Below are positions 6,284-6,443 of a DNA stretch of 6,443 bases, in pieces. Both the position numbers and the translations under genes were made by a program. The stretch is from Candidatus Hydrogenedentota bacterium (lineage in GTDB: Bacteria; Hydrogenedentota; Hydrogenedentia; Hydrogenedentales; SLHB01). Position 1 is the first letter of the stretch, and each line of letters begins with the position of its first letter. The stretch spans positions 1 through 6,443 of the forward strand of contig PUOI01000206.1 in assembly GCA_003552765.1 (NCBI GenBank), given 5' to 3'. The notes below the pieces were generated by a model that was given only the letters and a program-made list of their open reading frames with translations, was not told the origin of the DNA and did not search any database.

Positions 6284-6443
6284 TTAAGCCGTCTCCTTAT
6301 CCGAGGGCGGCGGCCCATTTGGGGACGCGTCTTCCGACTCGGTCGTGTCAGGCGCCAACCGGCGCAAGAGACTCTCCAAAGAAAAGAACAAGATGAAAGC
6401 GACCACAAATATGAGGACGCCCGATATATCGTGAAATGTTCCC
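6284..6443 (-). CDS. Exosortase, C-terminal 52 residues (partial; start lies beyond the window)
   Basis: On the minus strand a frame is open from the window edge to TAA at 6284-6286. It begins GTFHDISGVLIFVVAFILFF. The HDxSG motif followed by a final hydrophobic helix is what exosortase/archaeosortase membrane proteases show around their conserved His, the third member of the Cys-Arg-His set; Cys and Arg would lie outside the window. A polar tail rich in Pro, Ser, Asp and Glu (about 30 residues) follows and is probably cytoplasmic. Exosortases are thought to cleave C-terminal sorting signals (PEP-CTERM and variants) from exported proteins, a transpeptidase-like role in the inner membrane. The identification rests on this short end plus the adjacent epsI-like and TPR lipoprotein genes. 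The exosortase subtype cannot be told from the fragment. Confidence 0.75.
   Translation of the reverse strand, partial: GTFHDISGVLIFVVAFILFFSLESLLRRLAPDTTESEDASPNGPPPSDKETA

Noticed and set aside
6181..6408. A 75-codon minus-strand frame rich in Arg
   Set aside because: It is out of frame with both the exosortase tail and the epsI-like gene that it overlaps, and those two carry family motifs.

Overview
The window is a GC-rich stretch, apparently from a diderm (Gram-negative type) bacterium. The evidence is a lipobox-bearing TPR lipoprotein beside an exosortase/EpsI gene pair. Exosortase loci occur in Proteobacteria and in PVC/Planctomycetes-like lineages. The numerous small intergenic hairpins would suit an environmental genome of that kind, but the sequence alone does not fix the taxon.

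Layout, left to right. Positions 1-402 are mostly intergenic. Bases 1-62 may hold the tail of an upstream gene. Bases 66-255 are a dense cluster of five small hairpins, three of which share the same 5-nt loop in one orientation or the other. A possible 55-codon ORF (239-406) overlaps the next gene by ATGA. A plus-strand pair follows: an isopropylmalate/isocitrate dehydrogenase family enzyme (403-1503, LeuB-like with all catalytic residues) and, 42 nt later, a ten-helix EamA/DMT permease (1546-2472).

Between this pair and the convergent minus-strand genes lies a 98-bp element with perfect 20-bp terminal inverted repeats (2495-2592). It is either a MITE-like insertion or a large convergent-gene hairpin.

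The right half is a minus-strand exosortase module, transcribed right to left: the last 52 codons of an exosortase (6284 to beyond 6443), an EpsI-family protein (5655-6281, 2 nt after the exosortase stop), then a 139-nt gap with a putative terminator and a 13-bp palindrome, then a 969-aa TPR-repeat lipoprotein resembling PrsT of PEP-CTERM systems (2606-5515). In known systems exosortases process C-terminally tagged exported proteins, and such loci are often tied to exopolysaccharide assembly. No tagged substrate or polysaccharide gene is visible here, so the substrates probably lie outside the window.

No tRNA, rRNA, CRISPR array or intact insertion sequence was seen.
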